In this document: piece after piece, positions 8,858-16,481 of the stretch | Numbering within the stretch: the first letter of the stretch is position 1 | How the letters are laid out: every line of letters starts with the position of its first letter | Source: Epilithonimonas mollis | GTDB lineage: Bacteria; Bacteroidota; Bacteroidia; Flavobacteriales; Weeksellaceae | Assembly (NCBI RefSeq): GCF_900142325.1 | Contig: NZ_FRAM01000002.1 | Location: forward strand, 372,001 to 436,000 | DNA: 64,000 nt | Direction: 5' to 3' | Notes under the pieces: model-generated | The model's input: the letters and a program-made list of their open reading frames with translations, nothing else | The model's database searches: none | Told to the model about the DNA's origin: nothing | Position numbers and translations under genes: made by a program

Positions 8858-9712
8858 TTAGTTAAGCAATGCATTAAAAGTATCGCCTTGTCTTATATCG
8901 CCGCTATTGTAACCTTTCATAAACCATTCTTCGCGCTGCTCAGATGAACCGTGCGTGAAGCTTTCCTGATTCACGTATCCTTGTGCTCTTTTCTGGATAT
9001 TATCGTCACCCACTGCTGCCGCTGCGCTCATCGCTTCCTGTATATCGCCAGGCTCAAGAAACTTTTCACGGCTGTCGGTTTGTTTTGCCCAAAGTCCGGC
9101 ATAGAAATCAGCCTGGAGTTCATTAGCAACAGAAACTTTGTTTGTTTCCGCTTCGGAATATTTTCCGCTTTGTCTCAGCTGATCTACTTTGTCTAATGTT
9201 CCTAAAAGTTTCTGGATATGATGACCATACTCATGACCAAGAACATAGGCAACGGTGAACTGTCCTACTTTTGCCCCAAACTTCTGCTGGAGCTCATTAA
9301 AAAAGCTCATATCCATATAGATCGTTTCGTCAGCAGGGCAGTAGAATGGACCCATTTCGGATTGTGCAGTTCCACAACCTGAACTGGTCGCACTTTCAAA
9401 TAAGACAACTTTGGCCGGTCTGAACCGGATTCCGTTTTCCTGAAATACTTTTTCCCAGGTTTCCTCATTTTCAAAAGTCAGCATTTTTATGAATTCCCTG
9501 ATGTTCAGTTCTTCCTGAGAAAGATTTCGCTGTTCTGTTTGTTGAGAAGAAGCTGCGTTGTTATTGAGTATTGCAGAAGGGTCGCCGCCTAGAAAGAAAA
9601 CAATGGCTGCAATGATAATTGTTCCTAATCCTCCGCCAACCATCATGCCGCCGCTTCCACCGGAACCGCGTCTGTCATCTACGTTGTCGCTTCTGTCGTT
9701 TGTCCATTTCAT
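8858..9712 (-). CDS. ypfJ: Neutral zinc metallopeptidase, YpfJ/KPN_02809 family
   Basis: The HExxH zinc site is present as HEYGHH at residues 160-165, followed by the downstream ELQADFYAGLWA segment whose Glu is the likely third ligand, as in the family. A Gly-rich N-terminus leads into one membrane helix (about residues 30-41), which anchors the domain outside the cytoplasmic membrane. CGTAQSEMGPFYCPADETIY is the conserved family segment. The length of 284 residues is normal. The natural substrate of this family is not established. It converges on the TPR gene and shares its terminator. Confidence 0.9.
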   Translation of the reverse strand: MKWTNDRSDNVDDRRGSGGSGGMMVGGGLGTIIIAAIVFFLGGDPSAILNNNAASSQQTEQRNLSQEELNIREFIKMLTFENEETWEKVFQENGIRFRPAKVVLFESATSSGCGTAQSEMGPFYCPADETIYMDMSFFNELQQKFGAKVGQFTVAYVLGHEYGHHIQKLLGTLDKVDQLRQSGKYSEAETNKVSVANELQADFYAGLWAKQTDSREKFLEPGDIQEAMSAAAAVGDDNIQKRAQGYVNQESFTHGSSEQREEWFMKGYNSGDIRQGDTFNALLN

Positions 9713-9790
9713 CTGGTAATATTTTGTGTTTTAAAATTAATATTTTCTTTTTGATAATAAAGAAGTTTTTAGGAACATTCTTTTATCATT

Positions 9791-9904
9791 AGCCCCGATA
9801 GAAGCGGCATCCTTTTTTGTCTTTGCGCCAGAAGGTTGTTCCGGACTGTTTGCCTGTTCCGCAATGACAAAAAAGATATAGCGGATAGCGGGATAAAGCT
9901 CCTG
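9791..9904 (-). repeat. Interspersed palindromic element, copy A (3' of ribH)
   Basis: A 114-base element with conserved ends (plus strand AGCCCCGATAGAAGCGGCAT at the left, AGCGGGATAAAGCTCCTG at the right) and a variable middle. It starts seven bases after the ribH stop in ribH orientation. An inner stem CTTTTTTGTC / GACAAAAAAG is perfect. The same element follows two other genes in this window with different stem bases that still pair. Probable 3'-UTR structured element or REP-like repeat. Confidence 0.8.
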
Positions 9905-9911
9905 AAAAAAA

Positions 9912-10397
9912 TTAAGAAAATTTGGAGTTGAAGTCAATCATCTTCAGAGCTGTGACGGCTGCTTCTACGCCTTTGTTGCCAAGGTTGCCGCCACTTCTGG
10001 CAATAGATTGTTCTTTCGTGTCGTCTGTCAAAACGCAGAAAATCGCAGGTGTGTCTGTCAATATGTTGCAATCTTTGATGCCTTGTGTTACGCCAGAACA
10101 AACGTAATCGAAATGAGGTGTTTCCCCACGGATGACGTTGCCAATTGCAATCACCGCGGCGAATTTATTGGAGCGGCAAAGTTTCATGGTTGCAAAACTC
10201 AGTTCAAAAGCACCCGGAACATAATAAATGTGGATGTTTTCTTCTTTGATGCCTTCAGCTTTCAGTGTTTCGACAGCACCGTTTCGGAGATTGTAGGTTA
10301 CAAAATCGTTCCACTCAGAAACAACAATGCCGATAGAATATTCATCGGCATTGGTTATATTGAGTGGCTTATAATCGGATAGATTAGTTGTTGCCAT
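9912..10397 (-). CDS. ribH: 6,7-dimethyl-8-ribityllumazine synthase
   Basis: Catalyses the penultimate step of riboflavin synthesis, joining 5-amino-6-ribitylaminouracil with dihydroxybutanone phosphate; the enzyme forms icosahedral or pentameric shells. Key motifs are VSEWNDFV near the N-terminus, VPGAFELSFA, and GNVIRGETPHFDYVC with the catalytic His. The length of 161 residues is normal. It lies three bases after the YfgM-like gene, sharing its transcript. No FMN riboswitch was seen upstream. The 3' end runs directly into repeat copy A. Confidence 0.96.
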   Translation of the reverse strand: MATTNLSDYKPLNITNADEYSIGIVVSEWNDFVTYNLRNGAVETLKAEGIKEENIHIYYVPGAFELSFATMKLCRSNKFAAVIAIGNVIRGETPHFDYVCSGVTQGIKDCNILTDTPAIFCVLTDDTKEQSIARSGGNLGNKGVEAAVTALKMIDFNSKFS

Positions 10398-10400
10398 TGT

Positions 10401-11105
10401 TTAGTAGTATTTTGTCATTTCTATGAACGCATCGGATTGTCCGTTGTCATAATCCTGGTATTTTTCGTCGATAGTTGAGAAATATTTTTTAGCATCTGCA
10501 TTTTTCTTAAGTGCTAATGCCAGCATTCCTGCTTTTTTTGTGAAATAATATGTCGTGTATGCATCGTCAGAAGCGGAAGCTGCTTTGTCAGCCATAGCAA
10601 GAGCATCATCAGCCTTGTTAAGATTAGAAAGACAATCTGCCATTGCGCCATATTTCAGAGCGACTAACACTTTGTTTCCAGAACTGAATTTGTCTAACAA
10701 ATCATACGCTTTCTGAAAGTTTCCTTTTTTGAACTCGATTAGACCGGCGTTGTAAGCAGATAATTTGCCCACTTTTGTACTTCCATATTCTTCATAAGTT
10801 CCAATGAAACCGGGATTCGCTACAGATTTTCCACCAAGTGCCAGATCTTCTTTTCCGTCAGTCAGGTTTTTCTGAGCTGCCAGATAGCTTTTTGTAGCTT
10901 CTTGATTTTTTGGTCCCAAAATGAATTGCTGATATCCGAACCATCCCAAAACTGCGAGAATCAGGACTCCGAAACCGATACTTAGTGCCCGGGCATTTTT
11001 TTCTAAGAATGACTCGATGTTAAGTGCTTCTTTGTCAAGGTCTTTGAAGAATTCTACGGTTTCTTTTCCTTCCTGTTCGTTTTTTTTGTTATGCAGATCT
11101 GCCAT
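10401..11105 (-). CDS. YfgM-like single-span TPR protein
   Basis: A charged cytoplasmic N-terminus of about 40 residues, one membrane helix (ALSIGFGVLILAVLGWFGY) and a periplasmic part with TPR-like helices (for example LIEFKKGNFQKAYDLLDKF). This layout matches YfgM, a partner of the Sec translocon and periplasmic chaperones in E. coli; that role here is inference. The length of 234 residues fits. A good TTTG-N19-TAAATTTG promoter stands 21 bases before the ATG, and ribH follows in the same transcript. Confidence 0.8.
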   Translation of the reverse strand: MADLHNKKNEQEGKETVEFFKDLDKEALNIESFLEKNARALSIGFGVLILAVLGWFGYQQFILGPKNQEATKSYLAAQKNLTDGKEDLALGGKSVANPGFIGTYEEYGSTKVGKLSAYNAGLIEFKKGNFQKAYDLLDKFSSGNKVLVALKYGAMADCLSNLNKADDALAMADKAASASDDAYTTYYFTKKAGMLALALKKNADAKKYFSTIDEKYQDYDNGQSDAFIEMTKYY

Positions 11106-11126
11106 AATTTTTTAATAAATAGAATG

Positions 11127-11157
11127 CAAATTTAATGTTTTCCTTTTGATATGCAAA
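11127..11157 (-). promoter_or_regulatory. Promoter of the YfgM-like/ribH operon
   Basis: On the minus strand, TTTG and TAAATTTG are separated by 19 bases, close to the Bacteroidota -33/-7 consensus, and the -7 box ends 21 bases before the start codon. This is the best-matching promoter of the window. Confidence 0.7.
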
Positions 11158-11185
11158 AACTTCTTTTTCTGAGGGTTAATTTATT

Positions 11186-11722
11186 TTAATATTTTAGAAT
11201 TGAATAAACTTCTGCATCGAATTTTTTGAGCCTATCCTTTCCGTTCAGATCTTCCAGATCTATCAGGAAACTGAATTGTGCAGGGATAGCACCTTGCTTG
11301 GAAATCAGCTTTGCAGCAGCTTCTGTTGTTCCTCCGGTGGCTAAAAGATCATCATGAATCAGAACACGCTGCCCTGGTTTCAGATGCCCGGTTTTCATCT
11401 CGATTTCTGCCGAGCCGTATTCCAGATCGTATTTTTCGCCGATAAAAGGCGGCGGGAGTTTCCCCGCTTTTCTTATCAGAACAAAAGGAATGTCCAGCGC
11501 AACGGCAATTGCAATTCCGAAAAGATATCCTCGGCTTTCGATACCACAAACCACATCTACTTTTCCTCTGCTGAAACTGGCCAGATCGGCAATCACTTCT
11601 TCATACAGCTTTGGCTGGAGAAAGATCGGACAGATATCCTTAAACTGAATTCCCGGAATCGGAAAGTCAGGGATATTTTCAATTGTTTCCTCTAATTTTT
11701 TTATAAGTTCTGCAGATGCCAT
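11186..11722 (-). CDS. apt: Adenine phosphoribosyltransferase
   Basis: Salvages adenine to AMP with PRPP in the cytoplasm. The PRPP-binding loop VLIHDDLLATGGTTEAA and the upstream GIESRGYLFG are diagnostic of Apt. The length of 178 residues is normal. The start lies two bases after the stop of the upstream lipoprotein gene, so the pair is probably one transcript; no functional link between them is obvious. Confidence 0.96.
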   Translation of the reverse strand: MASAELIKKLEETIENIPDFPIPGIQFKDICPIFLQPKLYEEVIADLASFSRGKVDVVCGIESRGYLFGIAIAVALDIPFVLIRKAGKLPPPFIGEKYDLEYGSAEIEMKTGHLKPGQRVLIHDDLLATGGTTEAAAKLISKQGAIPAQFSFLIDLEDLNGKDRLKKFDAEVYSILKY

Positions 11723-11724
11723 TT

Positions 11725-12888
11725 TTATGGATTGTTGATTTTATAAGTGGTGATTTTCCAGGTGTTGTTTACCGCTTTCAGCCCGTAAGTCACATTCAGA
11801 GATGTTGTTTTTCCGTTTTTGTCCGTCACATCATAGGTTACATTCACGTTAGCGGAATTATCTTTGTTGTAAGGGACAGAAATATTTTTGATATTAATAT
11901 TTTTCACAGAACCAAAACCTGAAATCGGGTTCGAGAATTTGTCATAAGAACCCCAGTTTGGATTTTCTGCAGATTCATAAGCCGCTTTGAAATTCTGAGT
12001 TGACAGGTTACTAAGGAATTTTGTTACCGTTGATTTTGGATCAGCAGTTACTTTTGCCGGGGTTGTTGTCGTCGGATTTTCAACACCAGGAGTTAATTCA
12101 GGATTCTGGCCGATTTGTGTAGAATCTGTAACTGCCGACACCGGCGGCGTATAAAGCGCTTTTCCATTTACAGGAACACCGGTTTTTATCATTTGTAACA
12201 ATTTTTTTGTCGTTTTTACACTCAGCTTGATATCGATTTTATCCTCAAATATCTTTTCTTTCGGAAGCTTTGAGTATAGAATCGTGAAACCACGGAAAGC
12301 GGGATCTTGCATCAGGTTTTTTGAAGTTGATATTTTATTGCCGCCGCTGGAGATTTCCATAATCGTTTCCAATGCAGCCCCATCGAATTCTACTTTATTT
12401 CTTCGGTTGTCAAGCAATTGCGGAACGATTACCAAACCTTTTGAACCAGTAAGGCTGTCTCCGGCAATATTTCTGACCACAACGCCGAGGCTCGCCGCAT
12501 CAATATCATTCGGGTCTTTTTCAGAAGCCGTTTCATTCCCGAAAATATTCATTTCACCAAGACTAGGCGGGGCAGTACTGCTCCAGGCAATCCCGTTTTT
12601 CTGGGCCACCTGATCTGCCATTGCAAAGATTTCGTTTGTTTTTTTACCATCCAGAAGTTTTCCGAGTGCTGCAATTTCTGCTACATCGCCATCGGCATCT
12701 ACGCCAAATGTTTTGAGAATGTATAAGGCCTCGTTGAATTTGACCTGCTTCAGCGTCGGCAGGCTGGAAGCCATATCATTGATGCTTTCCTGAAAGCTCA
12801 TTCGGCTGCTGCCGTCCACGCTTGTTTTCTTGCAGCTCACGGTAAGAATCAGCATCGCTGCTAAAAAGGCATATTTTATATACTTCAT
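11725..12888 (-). CDS. Hypothetical lipoprotein with DUF4878-like C-terminal domain
   Basis: A lipobox LTVSCKK with Cys19 marks a lipoprotein. The N-terminal two thirds (about residues 30-240) resemble the DUF6694-type lipoproteins of Chryseobacterium; this label is tentative. A Thr/Pro-rich linker (PGVENPTTTTPAKV) separates a C-terminal domain of about 100 residues with the cystatin-like pattern of DUF4878: a helix KFLSNLSTQNFKAAYESA, then beta strands ending WKITTYKI. The function is unknown. The gene is followed two bases later by apt. Confidence 0.7.
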   Translation of the reverse strand: MKYIKYAFLAAMLILTVSCKKTSVDGSSRMSFQESINDMASSLPTLKQVKFNEALYILKTFGVDADGDVAEIAALGKLLDGKKTNEIFAMADQVAQKNGIAWSSTAPPSLGEMNIFGNETASEKDPNDIDAASLGVVVRNIAGDSLTGSKGLVIVPQLLDNRRNKVEFDGAALETIMEISSGGNKISTSKNLMQDPAFRGFTILYSKLPKEKIFEDKIDIKLSVKTTKKLLQMIKTGVPVNGKALYTPPVSAVTDSTQIGQNPELTPGVENPTTTTPAKVTADPKSTVTKFLSNLSTQNFKAAYESAENPNWGSYDKFSNPISGFGSVKNINIKNISVPYNKDNSANVNVTYDVTDKNGKTTSLNVTYGLKAVNNTWKITTYKINNP

Positions 12889-12987
12889 TTTCAGTAAGAT
12901 TTATTTTTAAAAATAAGAAATAAGTTTGAATTGCTCACCTTATATCATTCGCTATGCAAAATTAAATTTTAAATTTATAATTTGCTG

Positions 12988-13004
12988 ATTTTTCAAAGAA
13001 AATT
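12988..13004. repeat. 17-bp direct repeat, left copy, flanking a T9SS island
   Basis: ATTTTTCAAAGAAAATT occurs here and again, identical, at 13972-13988. The two copies bracket the small T9SS gene and a decayed sorting domain. The sequence is AT-rich, so chance is possible. Confidence 0.5.
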
Positions 13005-13008
13005 GAAA

Positions 13009-13036
13009 AGAGCCTTACTGTGTGAAATAAGGCTCT
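13009..13036 (-). terminator. Terminator downstream of the small T9SS gene
   Basis: A 9-bp stem AGAGCCTTA / TAAGGCTCT with a 10-base loop. Read on the minus strand it is followed by a T-rich stretch, consistent with ending transcription of the T9SS gene about 80 bases upstream. Confidence 0.65.
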
Positions 13037-13117
13037 CACTATTGATTGTCAAAACTAATTTTTATTATTTAACTAAAATTTATAACGACTAAAAATAATT
13101 CGTGAAGTTTAACTAAG

Positions 13118-13768
13118 TTATTTTTGGATGATTAATTTTTTTCGTTGTACACCTTTATCATTTAAAAGTTCAATAAAGTATATACCACTTGTGAGCTTAG
13201 AAACATCTATCTTATTTTCAGAATTCTGAATATTAAGAATTAATTTACCACTGGAATCAAAGATTTTGATTTTATTAAATGATGATATTAATTTGATATT
13301 TACAATATTCTTTGCAGGATTTGGGAAGAGTTTTATTTTTTCGTCTAGAGTTAGTAAATCTGAAGTTTTAAGTGAGATTACTCCCTGTATTGCTGTTGTA
13401 AAATTGATAGTAGCAGTATCTTCTAATACATTATAATTACAAGTCATTTCATTCCAAGAGGTATATTGATTTACTTTTAGAACATAATTACTATTATTAG
13501 GAATATCAATAAAGAAATCATTGTCATAAATTGCTACAGCAGTATCACCACCAAATTGACTTTTGTAATAACAAACATTTAGTGTGATGATATTCTGATT
13601 AATCTCTGTGTTGTATGACAAATAAGCACTTGTAGATGTGGGAAAATAAAGTTTCAAATGAACCTTAATTTGGTCTGCGCCATTTTGCGAAGCTTCAAGA
13701 TTCATTATATACTGGGAGTACGTTATGCAATAGATAAAAAAAAGAAATAGAGTAAAATTTTTTTTCAT
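13118..13768 (-). CDS. Small secreted protein with T9SS type A sorting domain
   Basis: A signal peptide (MKKNFTLFLFFIYCITYSQ) is followed by about 110 residues of unrecognised, beta-rich sequence with two Cys. The C-terminal type A sorting domain of about 80 residues contains the family marks LFPNPAKNIVNI, IKIFDSSGKLILNI, LTSGIYFIELLND and the basic end KKLIIQK. T9SS cargo of this kind crosses the outer membrane and is attached to the surface or released. The function of the N-terminal part is unknown. A decayed second sorting domain lies directly upstream. Confidence 0.85.
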   Translation of the reverse strand: MKKNFTLFLFFIYCITYSQYIMNLEASQNGADQIKVHLKLYFPTSTSAYLSYNTEINQNIITLNVCYYKSQFGGDTAVAIYDNDFFIDIPNNSNYVLKVNQYTSWNEMTCNYNVLEDTATINFTTAIQGVISLKTSDLLTLDEKIKLFPNPAKNIVNIKLISSFNKIKIFDSSGKLILNIQNSENKIDVSKLTSGIYFIELLNDKGVQRKKLIIQK

Positions 13769-13804
13769 AGCGTTTGATTTTTATAAGTTAAATATAATCA
13801 ATTT

Positions 13805-13924
13805 TTATCTGTTGACAATCAGTTTTTTACGGATTTTATATCTGTCATTTGATAGTTCCACGAAGTAAATTCCGTTACTAAGTTTATTAACATTAATATT
13901 ATCTCAAGGATTCTGAATGCTGAG
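13805..13924 (-). pseudogene. Remnant of a second T9SS sorting domain
   Basis: Minus-strand translation gives VNKLSNGIYFVELSND and IRKKLIVNR followed by TAA, clearly the end of a type A sorting domain. Going upstream, an in-frame TGA at 13904-13906 interrupts the match after LSIQNP, and the rest of the domain is gone. It resembles the end of the neighbouring intact gene, so it is probably the stub of a duplicated paralogue. Confidence 0.7.
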
Positions 13925-13971
13925 AGCCCTACACAATTGATAAGCTTTCGGATTAGGTTTTAATCAATCAA

Positions 13972-13988
13972 ATTTTTCAAAGAAAATT
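13972..13988. repeat. 17-bp direct repeat, right copy
   Basis: Identical to the copy at 12988-13004. It lies just upstream of the RapZ-C-like gene, whereas the left copy lies upstream of the divergent lipoprotein gene, as if a T9SS segment had entered one ancestral divergent spacer. Confidence 0.5.
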
Positions 13989-14020
13989 AAAAAAGGTAAC
14001 TTTACGGAAAATTAGAGTTA

Positions 14021-14452
14021 ATGCAGAACAAATTGGTTATTGATATTCACAGTTTTTCTTACAAAAAGAAAGGAATTCCTAAAGATGATTCCGGAAACGG
14101 CGGCGGTTTCGTGTTCGATTGCAGAGGGATCCTAAATCCCGGAAGAATTGAAGAATATAAATCTCAAACCGGAAATGATGCAGGTGTGCAGAAATATCTG
14201 GAGAACAAAACAGAATTTCCCAAATTTTTTGAAGCGGTAAAATCCATCTTATCCATCAGCATAGAAAACTATTTAAGCCGAGGTTTTGAGAATCTTCAAA
14301 TCAACTTTGGCTGTACAGGCGGACAGCACCGTTCGGTATATTCTGCAATTAAAACCGCTCAATTTATCAGAGAACAATTCCCTGAGGCTGAAGTAAAAAT
14401 CCATCACGACGAGCAATTGCACCTCAATCTATTATCCATCAATGATAATTAA
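14021..14452 (+). CDS. Stand-alone RapZ C-terminal-domain protein
   Basis: A 143-residue protein equal to the C-terminal domain of RapZ. It has the conserved core INFGCTGGQHRSVY and the upstream FDCRGILNPG; the P-loop kinase half of RapZ is absent. In enterobacteria this domain binds GlcN6P and small RNAs. In Bacteroidota it is often found near a sugar kinase of the AmgK type and MurU. MurU follows here, but no kinase gene is adjacent. A role in amino-sugar metabolism or its control is inference from context. Confidence 0.82.
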   Translation: MQNKLVIDIHSFSYKKKGIPKDDSGNGGGFVFDCRGILNPGRIEEYKSQTGNDAGVQKYLENKTEFPKFFEAVKSILSISIENYLSRGFENLQINFGCTGGQHRSVYSAIKTAQFIREQFPEAEVKIHHDEQLHLNLLSINDN

Positions 14453-14497
14453 TCTAAGAATTTATCATTCATCATCTATCAATTATCATCTACAAGT

Positions 14498-15211
14498 ATG
14501 AAAGCATTACTATTTGCTGCGGGAATGGGAACCCGGTTAAAACCCTTCACCGATAATCATCCGAAAGCTTTGGCGCAAGTCAATGGTGTGGCGCTTTTGG
14601 AACGAAATATAAAATACCTTCAGAGTTATGGTATCAATGATTTTGTCATTAACATTCATCATTTTGGAGGACAGATTTTGGCATTCCTGGCAGAGAACGA
14701 TAAATTCGGCGCCAATATCGAAATCTCCAATGAGTCCGAAGAACTTCTGGAAACTGGCGGTGGACTATTATTCGCTAAAAGATTCCTCGAAAACGAAAAG
14801 ACCTTCCTGATAATGAATGTCGATATACTGACTGACCTTAACATCAGCAATTTTATCAAAATCCACGAACTGAAAGGCGGAATGGTAACTTTGGCAGTCT
14901 CGGACAGAGACAGCTCCCGGAAGCTGATGTTCAATGACAAGATGTATCTCAAAGGTTGGAAAAATCTTACGACCAACAAAAAAACCATAGTCGGCGGGAT
15001 TTTCAAACTCAGGGAACTGGCGTTCAGCGGGGTACATTGCGTCAATTCTGAGATATTTGGGAAAATCACAAGAACCGGCAAATTCTCCATTATGGACGAA
15101 TATATGGACTTAATGAAAGAAGATATTATAATTGGTTATCAGCATACATCTAACCTAATCGATGTCGGCAAACCCGAATCTATTGCTGAAGCAGAAAAAT
15201 TATTCAAATGA
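14498..15211 (+). CDS. murU: MurU-like sugar-phosphate nucleotidyltransferase
   Basis: An N-terminal nucleotidyltransferase signature AAGMGTRLKPFTDNHPKAL is followed by the metal-binding NVDIL (VDxL) and ETGGGLLFA. Length (237 residues) and motifs fit MurU, which makes UDP-MurNAc from MurNAc-1-phosphate in a cell-wall recycling shortcut; related enzymes use other sugar phosphates, so the substrate is not certain. It lies after a RapZ-C-like gene and overlaps the LOG gene by four bases (ATGA), indicating one operon. Confidence 0.78.
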   Translation: MKALLFAAGMGTRLKPFTDNHPKALAQVNGVALLERNIKYLQSYGINDFVINIHHFGGQILAFLAENDKFGANIEISNESEELLETGGGLLFAKRFLENEKTFLIMNVDILTDLNISNFIKIHELKGGMVTLAVSDRDSSRKLMFNDKMYLKGWKNLTTNKKTIVGGIFKLRELAFSGVHCVNSEIFGKITRTGKFSIMDEYMDLMKEDIIIGYQHTSNLIDVGKPESIAEAEKLFK

Positions 15212-15918
15212 CGAAACAAGACGAAGAACAAAGATTGCATGACAGTCTCAGACAGAAAACCTGGGATGAGACGATTACAAAAGACAGCTGGATGGTTTTC
15301 CGCGTGATGTCTGAATTTGTGGACGGTTATGAAAAAATGGCCAGAATAGGCCCTTGTGTTTCCATTTTTGGTTCGGCCAGACTGAAGCCTGACAGCTATT
15401 ATTACAAAATGGCTTCTGAGATTGCTAAGAAAATTACAGAGATTGGGTTTGGAGTCATTACAGGAGGCGGTCCGGGAATCATGGAAGCCGGAAACAAAGG
15501 GGCCAGCGGAAACGGAAAATCTATAGGGCTGAATATAGAACTGCCTTTTGAACAGCATTTTAACCCATATGTCGACAAAGGCTATAATATTAATTTCGAT
15601 TATTTTTTCGTTAGAAAAGTAATGTTTGTGAAATATTCTCAAGGCTTTGTGGTGATGCCTGGCGGATTCGGCACCTTGGACGAATTATCGGAAGCACTGA
15701 CTTTGATTCAGACCAACAAAATCGGAAAATTCCCAATAGTGCTGGTCGGAAGCGCTTTTTGGAGCGGGTTGCTGGACTGGTTCAAAGATACCCTGATGAA
15801 GGAAGGACTGATTGCTGAAAAAGACTTGTCACTATTTCGCGTTGTAGACAATGCTGATGACGCTGTGGCACATATCAAAGCATTTTATGATAAATATTCT
15901 GTAAGTGTGAATTTCTAG
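15208..15918 (+). CDS. LOG-family protein (TIGR00730 Rossmann fold)
   Basis: Contains the family motif PGGFGTLDELSEALT and GGGPGIMEAGNKGA, which form the nucleotide-binding site of lysine-decarboxylase-like/LOG proteins. Members hydrolyse nucleoside 5'-monophosphates such as AMP to base and ribose phosphate. The length of 236 residues is normal. The start codon overlaps the MurU-like stop, so translation is probably coupled; no direct metabolic link to MurU is known to me. Confidence 0.9.
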   Translation: MTKQDEEQRLHDSLRQKTWDETITKDSWMVFRVMSEFVDGYEKMARIGPCVSIFGSARLKPDSYYYKMASEIAKKITEIGFGVITGGGPGIMEAGNKGASGNGKSIGLNIELPFEQHFNPYVDKGYNINFDYFFVRKVMFVKYSQGFVVMPGGFGTLDELSEALTLIQTNKIGKFPIVLVGSAFWSGLLDWFKDTLMKEGLIAEKDLSLFRVVDNADDAVAHIKAFYDKYSVSVNF

Positions 15919-15975
15919 CTTATGGCATATAATTTGACCAAAATATTACAATAAAAGTTATTTAAAATTACAATA

Positions 15976-16449
15976 ATGAAAAAATCAATACTTATCTTAT
16001 CTCTTGGACTTTTGCTGTTGAGCATTTTCAGTTTCAGAGATATAGATTTCTTTTCATCGATGACAAAAGTAGATTACATCGACGGAAGCAAAACGCTGAA
16101 ATTCACTACAAAGCTTAATACAACCCACATCTCTCAGGCAGTAAAAATTGATCCTAATACGGCAGCTTTCGATGCTGAGGTTAAGAAATATATCAATAAT
16201 AATGTAGATGTGTCAGTGAATGGAACTGCAAGAACCTTAACTTTTACAGGCAGCCAGGTCAATGGTGAATCCGTTTGGGTTTATTACGAAGTTTCTAATG
16301 TTTCGGAAATTTCGAGTCTTAAAGTCAGAAACAGTATTCTGATAGGACAGTTCCCGAAACAGGTCAATATTATGAATGTCACTTATAAAGGAACCCTGAA
16401 AACTGTGAATTTCCAAAAAGGAAAGGAAACCTCAGAGATTACTTTTTAA
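15976..16449 (+). CDS. DUF6702-like exported protein
   Basis: A 157-residue protein with an N-terminal hydrophobic segment (ILILSLGLLLLSIFSF). The body shows the pattern of DUF6702 proteins of Flavobacteriia: an early DGSKTLKFTTKLNTTHI strand pair, a central helix with KKYINNNVDV, and a late YYEVSNVSEISSLKVRNSIL. Function unknown; some members are annotated peptidase E without support. The gene has its own terminator, shared with the convergent lipoprotein gene. Confidence 0.72.
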   Translation: MKKSILILSLGLLLLSIFSFRDIDFFSSMTKVDYIDGSKTLKFTTKLNTTHISQAVKIDPNTAAFDAEVKKYINNNVDVSVNGTARTLTFTGSQVNGESVWVYYEVSNVSEISSLKVRNSILIGQFPKQVNIMNVTYKGTLKTVNFQKGKETSEITF

Positions 16450-16456
16450 TAAAATT

Positions 16457-16481
16457 AACCGGTAAATCAGCCGGTTTTTTT
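16457..16481 (+). terminator. Terminator of the DUF6702-like gene
   Basis: Stem AACCGG / CCGGTT with an 8-base loop followed by seven Ts. The T run overlaps the stop codon of the convergent gene. Confidence 0.8.

Noticed and set aside
9737-9937. A 66-codon open frame on the minus strand across repeat copy A
   Set aside because: It lies within the repeat element and overlaps the end of ribH; similar frames arise from the repeat itself.
10398-11185. Possible FMN riboswitch for ribH
   Set aside because: ribH is the second gene of a transcript headed by a YfgM-like gene; no RFN-element consensus was found upstream of either.
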